Assembly: GCF_958431955.1 (NCBI RefSeq)
Contig: NZ_CAUASN010000037.1
Location: 1 to 23,351 of the forward strand
Length of the DNA stretch: 23,351 nt
Origin: an uncultured Adlercreutzia sp.
GTDB taxonomy: Bacteria > Actinomycetota > Coriobacteriia > Coriobacteriales > Eggerthellaceae
Direction of reading: 5' to 3'
In this document: one piece after another, positions 1 through 7,065 of the stretch
Layout of the letters: each line of letters opens with the position of its first letter
How positions within the stretch are numbered: the stretch's first letter is position 1
The notes under the pieces: model-generated
Databases searched by the model: none
What the model saw: the letters and a program-made list of their open reading frames with translations, nothing else
Told to the model about the DNA's origin: nothing
Made by a program: the position numbers and the translations under genes

Positions 1-239
1 GCCTCGCGCTTGAGGTAGCCGCCGGGGATGCGGCCCACGGCGTACATCTTCTCGATGTAGTCCACGGTGAGCGGGAAGAAGTCGTAGTCGCGCTCCTGGT
101 TGGAGACGACGGCAGTCACGAGCACGCTCGTCTCGCCGCAGGTGACGAGCACAGCACCGGTGGCCTGCTTGGCCAGCTCGCCCGTTTCCAGGCGGTACTG
201 CTTGCCGTACAACTCGAATTCTTCAACGATCTTGGTCAT
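1..239 (-). CDS. pnp: Polyribonucleotide nucleotidyltransferase (PNPase), N-terminal fragment cut by the window edge
   Basis: Only the first 79 codons are present. The ATG is at 239-237 and the frame runs off base 1. The protein begins MTKIVEEFELYGKQYRLETG and continues through an RNase PH-fold segment containing DFFPLTVDY and the motif GRIPGGYLKRE, both characteristic of the first PNPase core domain. PNPase is a phosphorolytic 3'-5' exoribonuclease that degrades mRNA as a trimer; the catalytic second core and the KH/S1 domains lie outside the window. The start is supported by a purine-rich Shine-Dalgarno stretch (AGGAGAAGAG) about a dozen bases upstream. It follows rpsO on the same strand, the classic rpsO-pnp order. 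The truncation is due to the window, not a mutation. Confidence 0.95.
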   Translation of the reverse strand, partial: MTKIVEEFELYGKQYRLETGELAKQATGAVLVTCGETSVLVTAVVSNQERDYDFFPLTVDYIEKMYAVGRIPGGYLKRE

Positions 240-369
240 AGCGTTTTCTTTCTCTTCTCCTTTCGCGCCTCATTGCGCGAAGGCTTCCTTCGGCGGCGGG
301 CTACTTATATTCCCCCGCCCCCGCGACCGCCCGCGCCTCATGCGCGATGCGACCGCTTTATACAGCAAA

Positions 370-389
370 CGGGGCCCCGCGGGGCCCCG
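370..389 (-). terminator. GC-only palindrome between rpsO and pnp (attenuator or weak terminator)
   Basis: A perfect 20-bp palindrome made of two copies of CGGGGCCCCG lies 12 bases downstream of the rpsO stop. In the minus-strand transcript it can form a very stable hairpin followed by GUUUGC, so the U-tract is short. It could partly terminate rpsO transcription, stabilise the rpsO 3' end, or act as a processing site ahead of pnp, as known for rpsO-pnp in enterobacteria. The role is inferred; only the palindrome is seen. Confidence 0.5.
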
Positions 390-401
390 AACCTGCTCGA
401 A

Positions 402-689
402 CTAGATGTTGTCGCGGATACCGAGCTTCTTGATGAGCGCGCGGTACTCGTCGATGTCGCGGTTCTTGATGTACTTCAGCATACCGCGGCGCTTACCGAT
501 GAGCATCATGAGGCCGCGGCGGGTGTGGTTGTCCTTCTTGTGGACCTTCAGGTGCTCGGTGAGGTTGCGGATGCGCTCCGAGAGGATCGCCACCTGGACC
601 TCGGCGGAACCGGAGTCCTGGTCGTTCTTGCCGAACTCCTTGATGAGCTCGGCGGTGCGCTCGCGGGAGATGCTGTCGCGATTGGCCAT
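402..689 (-). CDS. rpsO: 30S ribosomal protein S15
   Basis: 95 residues. S15 binds the central domain of 16S rRNA early in 30S assembly and contributes to an intersubunit bridge. The S15 core is obvious: GSAEVQVAILSERI, then LKVHKKDNHTRRGL and a GKRRGMLKYIK helix, the conserved HKKDxHxRRGL region that contacts rRNA. It is slightly longer than the 89-residue E. coli protein because of a few extra residues at the ends. The ATG at 689-687 was chosen because AAGGTGG sits 8 bases upstream and MANRD is a normal S15 start; the frame is open further upstream but without family similarity. It has its own promoter candidate upstream and is followed by pnp. S15 represses its own translation in several bacteria; I could not identify a known leader fold here. 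Confidence 0.96.
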   Translation of the reverse strand: MANRDSISRERTAELIKEFGKNDQDSGSAEVQVAILSERIRNLTEHLKVHKKDNHTRRGLMMLIGKRRGMLKYIKNRDIDEYRALIKKLGIRDNI

Positions 690-827
690 GTTGTGCCACC
701 TTTCTTCTGCGGGCGTACGGCCCGCCTCTTCGCCGCCTCGTGCGGCCTTCCGTTGCGTCGCATCCGAGCGGGAAAGCGGGTGGCGCATTCAGGCTAGGAC
801 GCGATGGGCTGTTTGCACAGCTTGCCC

Positions 828-856
828 AGTATAGGCGACGTGCGGCGGCGCCACAA
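828..856 (-). promoter_or_regulatory. Sigma70-type promoter candidate for rpsO
   Basis: On the minus strand TTGTGG (856-851) is followed after exactly 17 bases by TATACT (833-828), a good -35/-10 pair. Transcription would begin near 821, leaving a leader of about 130 bases before the rpsO ATG. It lies in the 285-bp gap between recO and rpsO. The rest of that gap holds only GC-rich sequence, including a GCCGCCGGCGGC palindrome at 944-955 just past the recO stop. The match is by eye. Confidence 0.5.
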
Positions 857-974
857 GCGGCAATTCCGCGAGCGTCACGTTTTCTGCACAGGCGTTCGCG
901 GCGCGCGGCCGGCGGCGCACGGCGAAGGCGCGCGGTGTGCCCGGCCGCCGGCGGCGGGAGGAGCCGCACGAGCC

Positions 975-1742
975 CTAGAACAGGCCGCTCGTGAAGAGGA
1001 ACTCGAGCGACTTGAGCGGCGCGCCCACGTGCGCCCGCACGAGGGACTGCACGAGGTGGAGCACGGCGAAGCTGGCCGAGACGTCGGCCGGGCCCTCGGC
1101 GATGGCGTCGAAGGTGCTTGAGAGGAAGTACTGGCCCCAGCACAGCGTGGCCGCGTCCACCGGCTCGGTCTCGAGCGCGGGGCGGCAGGCGGGGCACGCC
1201 ACGCCCCCCTCGATGGCCGAGAAGGGCAGCTGCGCGCCCTCTTCGAGCGCCACCGCCTCGCCGCAGCCGACGCACACCTCCAAGCTCGGCTTGAGACCCG
1301 AGAACGCGAGGGTCTTGAGCAGCGAGGCGGCCGCCAGGGCCAGGACATGGGCCTCGTCGGCATCATCCATGACGGAGAGCGCCCGGCCGGCGGCTTGGAA
1401 CAGGCGCGGGTTCGCCAGGGAGGGCTGGGCCACGCGCCCGAGCAGCTCGAGTGCGGGCATGGCCGCCGCCGAGGCCTCCACGGTGCGGCGCAGGCGGTCG
1501 TGGGCGGACGCCAGCCGCGCCTCCTTCACGATGTCGAGGCTGCGGCCCCGGGCGCACAGGAGATCGGCCGTGCAGAGGGGCTCGGTGCGGGCCGCGAACG
1601 AGCTCTTGGGCTTGCGGGCGCCCTTGGCCACAGCCTTCGCGAGCGAGCCGTCCTCGGCAAGCATCGTGAGGATGAGGTCGCTCTCCCCCAGCTTCGTGCG
1701 CCGCAGGATGAGGGCGCGCAGCGTGTAGGTGGGCTGGGACAC
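975..1742 (-). CDS. recO: DNA repair protein RecO
   Basis: 255 residues. RecO works with RecR to load RecA on SSB-coated single-stranded DNA in gap repair. The N-terminal ~80 residues form the OB-fold, starting with TYTLRALILRRTKLGESD, a typical RecO opening. The helical C-terminal domain carries a zinc site, C157-x2-C160 and C183-x2-C186. Length fits the family. Translation starts at a GTG (1742-1740) only 8 bases after the stop of the upstream zinc-ribbon/PASTA gene, with no strong Shine-Dalgarno of its own, so translational coupling is likely. An era-recO neighbourhood is common in Gram-positives; here one gene is interposed. No promoter is seen in front of it. Confidence 0.93.
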   Translation of the reverse strand: MSQPTYTLRALILRRTKLGESDLILTMLAEDGSLAKAVAKGARKPKSSFAARTEPLCTADLLCARGRSLDIVKEARLASAHDRLRRTVEASAAAMPALELLGRVAQPSLANPRLFQAAGRALSVMDDADEAHVLALAAASLLKTLAFSGLKPSLEVCVGCGEAVALEEGAQLPFSAIEGGVACPACRPALETEPVDAATLCWGQYFLSSTFDAIAEGPADVSASFAVLHLVQSLVRAHVGAPLKSLEFLFTSGLF

Positions 1743-1750
1743 GGCCGCGC

Positions 1751-3988
1751 CTAGTACTTGATGGCGGGGTCGGCCGTGGTCACCACATCGTCGCTGTTGA
1801 AGGTGAGGCTGCCCTCGATGGTCACGCGCTTGTCGTCCTCCACGCGGGTCGTGCCCTTGCCGAAGGGCAGTTCCACGTCCTCGTACTGGTGCGCCTCGCA
1901 GGTGTAGCGCACCACGTCGTCGCCCGCGTAGGTGACGCTCTTCACGCTGTCGATGATGAAGCGACCCGTGTCGTTCTTCAGCCGGGCGCCGGGAAGGAAG
2001 GACTCCGCCAGGGCCACGAGCTCGTTGCCGCGCGACTTGGCGAGGTAGAGCGTGACCTCCGAGCCGGTATCGAGCTCGGTTCCGGCCTCCGGGTCGGTGG
2101 AGAGCGCCGTGCCCTCGGGCACATCCTCGGTGTAGGACCAGCGCGTCTCGACCTCGTAGCCCTCGGCGGCGAGCGCCTCCTTGGCCGCATCGGCGTCGAG
2201 ACCGGCCACGTCGGGCACGGTGAAGGGCACCGCCACGGTGAGGGTGATGGTGTCGGTGGAGAGCACCTCGCTGCCGGCCTCGGGCGTCACCGCGAGCACG
2301 GTGCCGGCGGCCTCGTTGGACTTCTCCTCGCCCACCTCGACGACGGAGAGCCCCTCGGCGGCCAGGGCGTCGGCGGCCTCCTGCTGGGAGAGCCCCGCCA
2401 CCTCGGGCACGATGCGCGGCACGGCGACCTCCAGCGCGATCGTCGACCCCTCCTCGATGCGCGAGCCCCCGCTCGGCGACTCGGAGAGCACCGTGCCGGC
2501 GGCCTCGTCGGACTTCACCTCGGTCGCCTCCACGGCGAAGGCCTCGGCCTCAAGGGCGGCGACGGCCTCGTCGCGGGTCATGCCCACCACCGACGGCACG
2601 GTCTTTCCGCCCCACATCTCGGCGGCGTAGGTGCCCCAGGCCGCGGCGGCGCCCGCGAGGGCGAGCACCACGACGGCGGCCATGGCGATGGGCCACTTCG
2701 CCCGGGGGGCGCGGGCGCGCGACGCGGCGGCCGCGGCGTTGCCGGACGGGGCGGACGCCTTGCGCGCGGCCTCCTTCGCGGCGCGCCTCTTCTCCTTGGC
2801 GGCCTGCTTCGCGGCGCGCTCCTTCTCGCGGGAGGCGCGGCGGGCCGCCTTGGCCTTCTCCCGGGCCGCGGCCTTGGCCTCGGCGGCGGAGGGAGCCTTG
2901 GGCTCGGCGGCCGCGCCGGCGCCGGTGGAGGCGGCCTCATCGGCGGAGGAGGCGTCGTCGACAGAGGCGGCCTTCTTCGGGCCGTCGTCTTCGGAAGGCG
3001 CGGCGGCCATGGCCACCGTCTTCCCGGGCGCGGCCGGGGAAAGCTCGCCCGAGGAGGCGGCCTCCATGGCCACGGTGCGGCCGTCAACGGGGACGAGGGC
3101 GGCACCCTCGCCGTCGGTCTCGTCGTCGCGGGAGACGCTCTCGATGCCGCGCTCGCCCACGGGCACAATGCCCGTCTCGGCGCCGGGCAGCTCCAGAACC
3201 GGGCGCTCGGCGGCGACAGCGGGCGTCTCTTCCACCGCGCTCTCCGCCGCGACTGCGGTCGTCGCGGCCCCGGCGGTCGCAGCCGCGGCGACCGCCTCCC
3301 GGCCGAGGGAGCCCTCGCCCTCCCCCGCCGCGCGGGCGGCCTTGCGCTCCTCGCGGGCCGCAGCGGCGGCAGCCAGGCGCTCCTCCCGCTCGGCGGCCGC
3401 TATGGCGCGGCGCTCCTCGCGCGCGGCGTCGGCGGCGGCCCGGGCCTCCTCGCGGGCGGCGCGCATCTCCTCCTTCTGCTGGGCCTTCGCGAACTTCCGC
3501 TCCAGGCGCTTCTGCTGGCGCTCGCGCTTCTTCTGCTCGCGGGGCGAGAGCCCGAGGGTGTAGTTGCGGGCCCGGGGGACGTACTCCTCGCGCACGACGG
3601 GTATCTCGGCGGTGTCGCCGGCGCTGTTGACCGCCGCGGGGGGCACGTAGCTGGAGTCGACGAGCCGCTCGAAGCCCGAGAAATCGGGCTCGCGAGGAGG
3701 ATCGGGCAGATGATCGGCCAGGTCGGCCACCGAGGCGCGCGGCTGCGGACCAGTGGCCGAGGGCACCACCTCGGGCACGTAGGGGCGCGCCGGCTTCGCG
3801 GCGGCGACGTCGATATCGGGAACCTGCAGGACCGCGGGCACGCCCCCGAGGGCCGCGTCGCGGCGCCGTCCCTCTTCGGCGGGGTCGGGCAGATCGGGAA
3901 TGCGGTCGCTCGCGAGGAACACGTGCCCGCACTCCTCGCAGAACGGGGCGTCGGCCTTATTGTCGAATGAGCAGTGGGGGCATTTCAT
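1751..3988 (-). CDS. Zinc-ribbon, single-pass membrane protein with three PASTA domains
   Basis: 745 residues, not a family I can name. In order: an N-terminal zinc ribbon (C3-x2-C6 and C17-x2-C20); a Pro-rich, mostly acidic stretch to about 145; a highly charged Arg/Glu/Ala-rich segment (about 149-220), probably helical or coiled-coil; a low-complexity acidic region (220-365) with two near-identical motifs GRTVAMEAA and GKTVAMAAA (303-329); a second Lys/Arg/Ala-rich segment (369-412); one transmembrane helix (431-451); three PASTA repeats (about 462-524, 525-588, 589-652) with the PxVxGxxxxxA pattern; and a novel ~90-residue C-terminal domain. PASTA domains usually sit outside the cell and bind peptidoglycan or muropeptides in Ser/Thr kinases and PBPs; no kinase domain is present. 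Inferred topology: zinc ribbon inside, PASTA outside. The ATG has GAGGAGAG about 8 bases upstream. The upstream gap holds TACAAT at 4029-4024 without a convincing -35. recO follows after 8 bases. Confidence 0.85.
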   Translation of the reverse strand: MKCPHCSFDNKADAPFCEECGHVFLASDRIPDLPDPAEEGRRRDAALGGVPAVLQVPDIDVAAAKPARPYVPEVVPSATGPQPRASVADLADHLPDPPREPDFSGFERLVDSSYVPPAAVNSAGDTAEIPVVREEYVPRARNYTLGLSPREQKKRERQQKRLERKFAKAQQKEEMRAAREEARAAADAAREERRAIAAAEREERLAAAAAAREERKAARAAGEGEGSLGREAVAAAATAGAATTAVAAESAVEETPAVAAERPVLELPGAETGIVPVGERGIESVSRDDETDGEGAALVPVDGRTVAMEAASSGELSPAAPGKTVAMAAAPSEDDGPKKAASVDDASSADEAASTGAGAAAEPKAPSAAEAKAAAREKAKAARRASREKERAAKQAAKEKRRAAKEAARKASAPSGNAAAAASRARAPRAKWPIAMAAVVVLALAGAAAAWGTYAAEMWGGKTVPSVVGMTRDEAVAALEAEAFAVEATEVKSDEAAGTVLSESPSGGSRIEEGSTIALEVAVPRIVPEVAGLSQQEAADALAAEGLSVVEVGEEKSNEAAGTVLAVTPEAGSEVLSTDTITLTVAVPFTVPDVAGLDADAAKEALAAEGYEVETRWSYTEDVPEGTALSTDPEAGTELDTGSEVTLYLAKSRGNELVALAESFLPGARLKNDTGRFIIDSVKSVTYAGDDVVRYTCEAHQYEDVELPFGKGTTRVEDDKRVTIEGSLTFNSDDVVTTADPAIKY

Positions 3989-4115
3989 CTACGGCTCTCC
4001 TCATTGAATACGCAGTTGGGAGAATTGTACTCCACCGCCCCGCCCGTGCCCGACAACAAAACTGTATCAAACCCCGAAAGGCGCGAAACACCATAGGCCG
4101 CGGGCCGCGCGGTCG

Positions 4116-5069
4116 CTAGAGCCCCTCGCCGTAGCCGAAGCGGCGGATCTGGTTCGCGTCGCGCCGCCAGTTCTTCTTTACCTTCACCGACAAGTCCAAG
4201 AAAACCTTCGAGCCCAAGAGCAGCTCCAGGTCCTTGCGGGCCTCGGTGCCGACGCGCTTGATGGCCGCGCCGCGCTTGCCGATGATGATGCCCTTCTGGC
4301 TGTCGCGCTCCACGTAGATGACCGCGTAGATGCGGTAGAGGTTCGGCTCCTCGAACTCCATCTCCTCGATGCCCACGCCGATGGCGTGCGGCACCTCGTC
4401 GAAGAAGTTCCGCAGCACCTTCTCGCGGATGAACTCGGCCACCATCACCTCCAGCGGCTGGTCGGTCTCCATGTCGGCCGGGAACCACGCCGGGCCCTCG
4501 GGCAGAAGGAACTGCACCTCCTCCACGAAGGCGTCCACGTTGCGGCCCGTGGCCGAGGACAACCCCACCATGGCATCCCACGAGCACAGCGCCTCGGCCG
4601 CCTCGCGCTGGGCGCTGATCTGGGCATCGCTGGCCAGGTCGGTCTTCGAGAGCACGCAGATCTTCGCCGAGCCGCGGGCGGCGCGCACTTGCTCGGCCAC
4701 CCACTCGTCGCCCCGGCCGATGGGCTGGGAGGCGTCGATGAGCATGGCCACCACATCCACGTCCTCCAGCGCCTTGATGGCGCTCGTGTTCAGCTCCTCG
4801 CCGAGAGCGTCCTTGGGCTTGTGCAGACCCGGCGTGTCCACGATGATCATCTGCATATCATCGGTGGTGTACACGGCGCGGAAGCGGTGGCGAGTCGTCT
4901 GGGCGGTGTTGGAGGTGATGGCGATCTTCTTGCCCATGATGGCGTTTAAGAGCGTGGACTTGCCCGCGTTGGGACGTCCCACCAGCGTGACGAACCCGCT
5001 CTTGAAGTCGGGGTTGGTGGGAAATGAGCCCCCCATGGGGTTCTCGGCGAAGTAGGCGTCCAAATCCAT
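4116..5069 (-). CDS. era: GTPase Era, 30S ribosome assembly
   Basis: 317 residues. Era is a GTPase that binds the 3' end of 16S rRNA and helps mature the small subunit. G1 is GRPNAGKST (31-39), G3 is DTPG (78-81) and G4 is SKTD (141-144) in place of the usual NKxD. The C-terminal KH domain carries the GKRG loop (IIIGKRGAAIKRVG). The start ATG at 5069-5067 was chosen because AAAGGA lies 6 bases upstream and it gives a family-like length. About 22 residues precede the usual Era opening (SGFVTLVGRPN), a modest N-terminal extension. It sits 46 bases after dgkA in the ybeY-dgkA-era order known from many Gram-positives. A small hairpin lies just before its ribosome binding site. Confidence 0.96.
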   Translation of the reverse strand: MDLDAYFAENPMGGSFPTNPDFKSGFVTLVGRPNAGKSTLLNAIMGKKIAITSNTAQTTRHRFRAVYTTDDMQMIIVDTPGLHKPKDALGEELNTSAIKALEDVDVVAMLIDASQPIGRGDEWVAEQVRAARGSAKICVLSKTDLASDAQISAQREAAEALCSWDAMVGLSSATGRNVDAFVEEVQFLLPEGPAWFPADMETDQPLEVMVAEFIREKVLRNFFDEVPHAIGVGIEEMEFEEPNLYRIYAVIYVERDSQKGIIIGKRGAAIKRVGTEARKDLELLLGSKVFLDLSVKVKKNWRRDANQIRRFGYGEGL

Positions 5070-5082
5070 AACGGTCCTTTCG

Positions 5083-5104
5083 AGAAAGCCCGCACGAGGC
5101 GGGC
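5083..5104 (-). terminator. Small hairpin with T-tract just before the era ribosome binding site
   Basis: The minus strand reads GCCCGC-CTCGT-GCGGGC followed by TTTCT, a 6-bp all-GC stem and a short U-run, between the dgkA stop and the era Shine-Dalgarno. It could be a leaky terminator that lowers era relative to upstream genes, or simply a structured leader. The stem is seen; the function is a guess. Confidence 0.35.
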
Positions 5105-5115
5105 ACGGGCGGTGT

Positions 5116-5541
5116 CTACGACAGCAGCTGGGCGATGCGCGGCAGGAACACGATGAGCCCCACGGCCACCGAGCCCGCACTGGCGATGAGCACCGCCCCG
5201 GCGGCGGCGTCCTTGGCCCGCCGTGCCAACTCGTGCCAGGCGGGGCTCGCCAGATCGACCACCGATTCCACGGCGGTGTTGAGTACCTCGGCCGTGGCCA
5301 CCACCATGATGGCGAGCACGATGGCGAGCCAGTCGGCCCGCGAGATGCCGAGCGCGGCGCCGGCGACGACGGCCGCCACGGCGATGGTGAGCTGGATCTT
5401 CAGGTTGCGCTGGGAGGCGAAGGCGTAGGCCACGCCCGCGGCGGCGCAGCGGAAGGCACACGTCAGGGGAAAGCGCCCCTCCCCGCAGGAACGGTCGTCG
5501 GCCGCGGTGCGGGCAAGCGGCCTCTTCGCGGGCTTTGCCAC
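5116..5541 (-). CDS. dgkA: Diacylglycerol/undecaprenol kinase, DgkA family membrane protein
   Basis: 141 residues. Members phosphorylate diacylglycerol or, in Gram-positives, undecaprenol, feeding the lipid carrier for cell-wall synthesis. The DgkA signature E85-x2-N88-T-A-x-E92 followed by VVD is present, and K110-D111 with the following AAAGAVL matches the third conserved block. Three hydrophobic segments (about 50-66, 70-88, 113-135) fit the family's three-helix topology. An N-terminal basic tail of about 25 residues makes it longer than the 121-residue E. coli protein. The start is a GTG (5541-5539), 8 bases beyond the ybeY stop; the frame stays open upstream inside ybeY but has no family similarity. 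Substrate cannot be told from sequence; undecaprenol is more likely in this context. Confidence 0.9.
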   Translation of the reverse strand: MAKPAKRPLARTAADDRSCGEGRFPLTCAFRCAAAGVAYAFASQRNLKIQLTIAVAAVVAGAALGISRADWLAIVLAIMVVATAEVLNTAVESVVDLASPAWHELARRAKDAAAGAVLIASAGSVAVGLIVFLPRIAQLLS

Positions 5542-5549
5542 AAGCGCGC

Positions 5550-6038
5550 CTAGCGGTTCTCGTCGATGGCCGGCATATCCCGCTCCGACCAGGCCGTGAG
5601 CAGCTCGCGCTCGCGGGCCTCCATCACCTCGGCCTCGTCGTCGCGGATGTGGTCGTAGCCGCACAGGTGCAAAAGCCCGTGGACGAGCAGCAGGCTCACC
5701 TCCTGCTCGAGGGAGTTGCCGTACTCCTCGGCCTGGCGGGCCGCCACGTCCGGCGCGATGATGATGTCGCCGAGCTCGTAGATGGGGCAGGCGGGCCCGT
5801 CGGCGGCGGTCATGTCGTCGGCGATGTTGTCGCACTCGAAGGAGAGCACGTCGGTGGGGCCCTCCATGCCGCGGAAGCGCTCGTTCAGCTCGGCGATGGT
5901 GGCATCGTCCACGAAGCTGATGGACACCTCCGTGTTCGCCGGCTTCCCCTCGCTCTTCAGCACGAACTGCGCAAGCGACGCCAGGGGCAGCTCGGCCAGC
6001 TCCTCTTCGCCGTGGGTGAAGGTGATCAGGATGTCCAT
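5550..6038 (-). CDS. ybeY: Endoribonuclease / rRNA maturation factor YbeY
   Basis: 162 residues. YbeY is a zinc metalloprotein needed for 16S rRNA 3'-end maturation and ribosome quality control. The zinc site HGLLHLCGYDH is intact (H120, H124, H130), and the upstream TDVLSFECD matches the conserved TDVLSFP region. The ATG at 6038-6036 lies 5 bases after the phoH stop, so translation is probably coupled. An AAAGG within the end of phoH may act as Shine-Dalgarno. The phoH-ybeY pairing is one of the most conserved bacterial gene pairs, and era follows closely, so three ribosome and RNA maturation functions are clustered. Length is normal for the family. Confidence 0.96.
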   Translation of the reverse strand: MDILITFTHGEEELAELPLASLAQFVLKSEGKPANTEVSISFVDDATIAELNERFRGMEGPTDVLSFECDNIADDMTAADGPACPIYELGDIIIAPDVAARQAEEYGNSLEQEVSLLLVHGLLHLCGYDHIRDDEAEVMEARERELLTAWSERDMPAIDENR

Positions 6039-6043
6039 GGGAA

Positions 6044-7000
6044 TCAGGCCTTTCCCGCCGCGCGCTCGTAGGCCGCCACGATGGTGGCGACGAGCGAGTG
6101 ACGCACGACGTCCTTTCCGGTGAGATCGCAAAAAGCGATGTCGTCGATGCCCTCCAGGACGGAGCGCACCTGCACGAGGCCGCTTGTGCCCCGCGGGAGG
6201 TCTATCTGGGAGATGTCGCCGGTGACGACGATCTTCGAGCCGAAGCCGAGGCGGGTGAGCGCCATCTTCATCTGCTCGGGCGTGGTGTTCTGGGCCTCGT
6301 CCAAGATGATGAAAGCGTCGTTCAGGGTGCGCCCGCGCATGAAGGCCAGAGGCGCGATCTCGATCACCCCGGCCTCGATGAGGGAGGAGGCCTTCTCCAT
6401 GTCGAACATGGAGTACAGCGCGTCGTAGAGCGGGCGAATGTAGGGATCCACCTTCTCGAAGAGCGTGCCCGGCAGAAAGCCGAGGTTCTCGCCGGCCTCC
6501 ACGATGGGGCGCGACAGTACAATGCGGCCCACTTCCTTGCGCTTCAGGGCCGCCACCGCCATGGCCATGGCCAGGTAGGTCTTGCCCGTGCCGGCCGGCC
6601 CCACGGCGAAGGTGACGGTGTTTTCGCGGATGGCATCCACGTAGGCCTTCTGGCCGGCGGTCTTCGGACGGATGGCCCGGCCGCGGTAGGTGAGCAGCAC
6701 GTCGTCGCGCAGGGCGGCCGGCGCGTACTCGGCCTGGCGCAGAAGCTCGATGGAGCGGCGCACGGAGTCGGCGTCGGGCGCGTCGCCCTGGGCCACCATG
6801 CGGAACAGGTCGGTGAGCAGCGCGGTGAGCTGCTGCACCTCGATGGGGTCGCCGGCAAGCGCGACGGTGTCGCCGCGCACGGTGATGCGGGCGCCGAAGG
6901 CCTCCTCCATCAGGTGGAGCATCTCGTCGGCCTCGCCCACCACGAGCGCCATGTCTACCCCCGAAGGCGCCGTGAGCGTTGTCTGCATCAAATCAGTCAT
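6044..7000 (-). CDS. phoH: PhoH-family ATPase (PhoL/YbeZ type)
   Basis: 318 residues. PhoH-like proteins are cytoplasmic P-loop ATPases, probably RNA helicase or RNA-remodelling partners of YbeY. An N-terminal region of about 100 residues precedes the ATPase core, with Walker A GPAGTGKT at 134-141 and Walker B FIILDEAQ at 230-237. GENLGFLPG and SQIDLPRG are further PhoH hallmarks. Start ATG at 7000-6998; a second in-frame ATG four codons later cannot be excluded. Neither has a recognisable Shine-Dalgarno. Instead TACAAT ends 7 bases before the ATG, which suggests a leaderless message. It starts 65 bases after mtaB and runs into ybeY with a 5-base gap. Confidence 0.95.
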   Translation of the reverse strand: MTDLMQTTLTAPSGVDMALVVGEADEMLHLMEEAFGARITVRGDTVALAGDPIEVQQLTALLTDLFRMVAQGDAPDADSVRRSIELLRQAEYAPAALRDDVLLTYRGRAIRPKTAGQKAYVDAIRENTVTFAVGPAGTGKTYLAMAMAVAALKRKEVGRIVLSRPIVEAGENLGFLPGTLFEKVDPYIRPLYDALYSMFDMEKASSLIEAGVIEIAPLAFMRGRTLNDAFIILDEAQNTTPEQMKMALTRLGFGSKIVVTGDISQIDLPRGTSGLVQVRSVLEGIDDIAFCDLTGKDVVRHSLVATIVAAYERAAGKA

Positions 7001-7007
7001 GCCCGCT

Positions 7008-7013
7008 ATTGTA
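7008..7013 (-). promoter_or_regulatory. Possible -10 element of a leaderless phoH promoter
   Basis: TACAAT on the minus strand ends 7 bases before the phoH ATG, so transcription would start at or next to the start codon. The best-spaced -35 hexamer is TATGGC, which is poor. The arrangement is shared with holA, where TACAAT ends 6 bases before the ATG. Weak individually. Confidence 0.3.
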
Positions 7014-7065
7014 CCCTATCTTGTGCATCTGCCATAGAACCGTTTGATTCGGGGCGTACGGAGAC

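Noticed and set aside
940..960. GC palindrome after recO as a terminator
   Set aside because: The stem is short, lies in uniformly GC-rich sequence and is not followed by a T-run on the minus strand.
1889..3970. 693-codon open frame on the plus strand opposite the zinc-ribbon/PASTA gene
   Set aside because: It is Gly/Arg/Leu-rich with no recognisable domain. The minus-strand frame has zinc-ribbon, membrane and PASTA signatures and a good ribosome binding site. Long antisense frames are expected in GC-rich DNA.
4489..4650. Loss of canonical NKxD (SKTD) in Era as a sign of inactivity
   Set aside because: All other G motifs and the KH domain are intact. Era proteins with S or T in place of N at this position are, to my knowledge, found in other actinobacteria, so the protein is probably functional.
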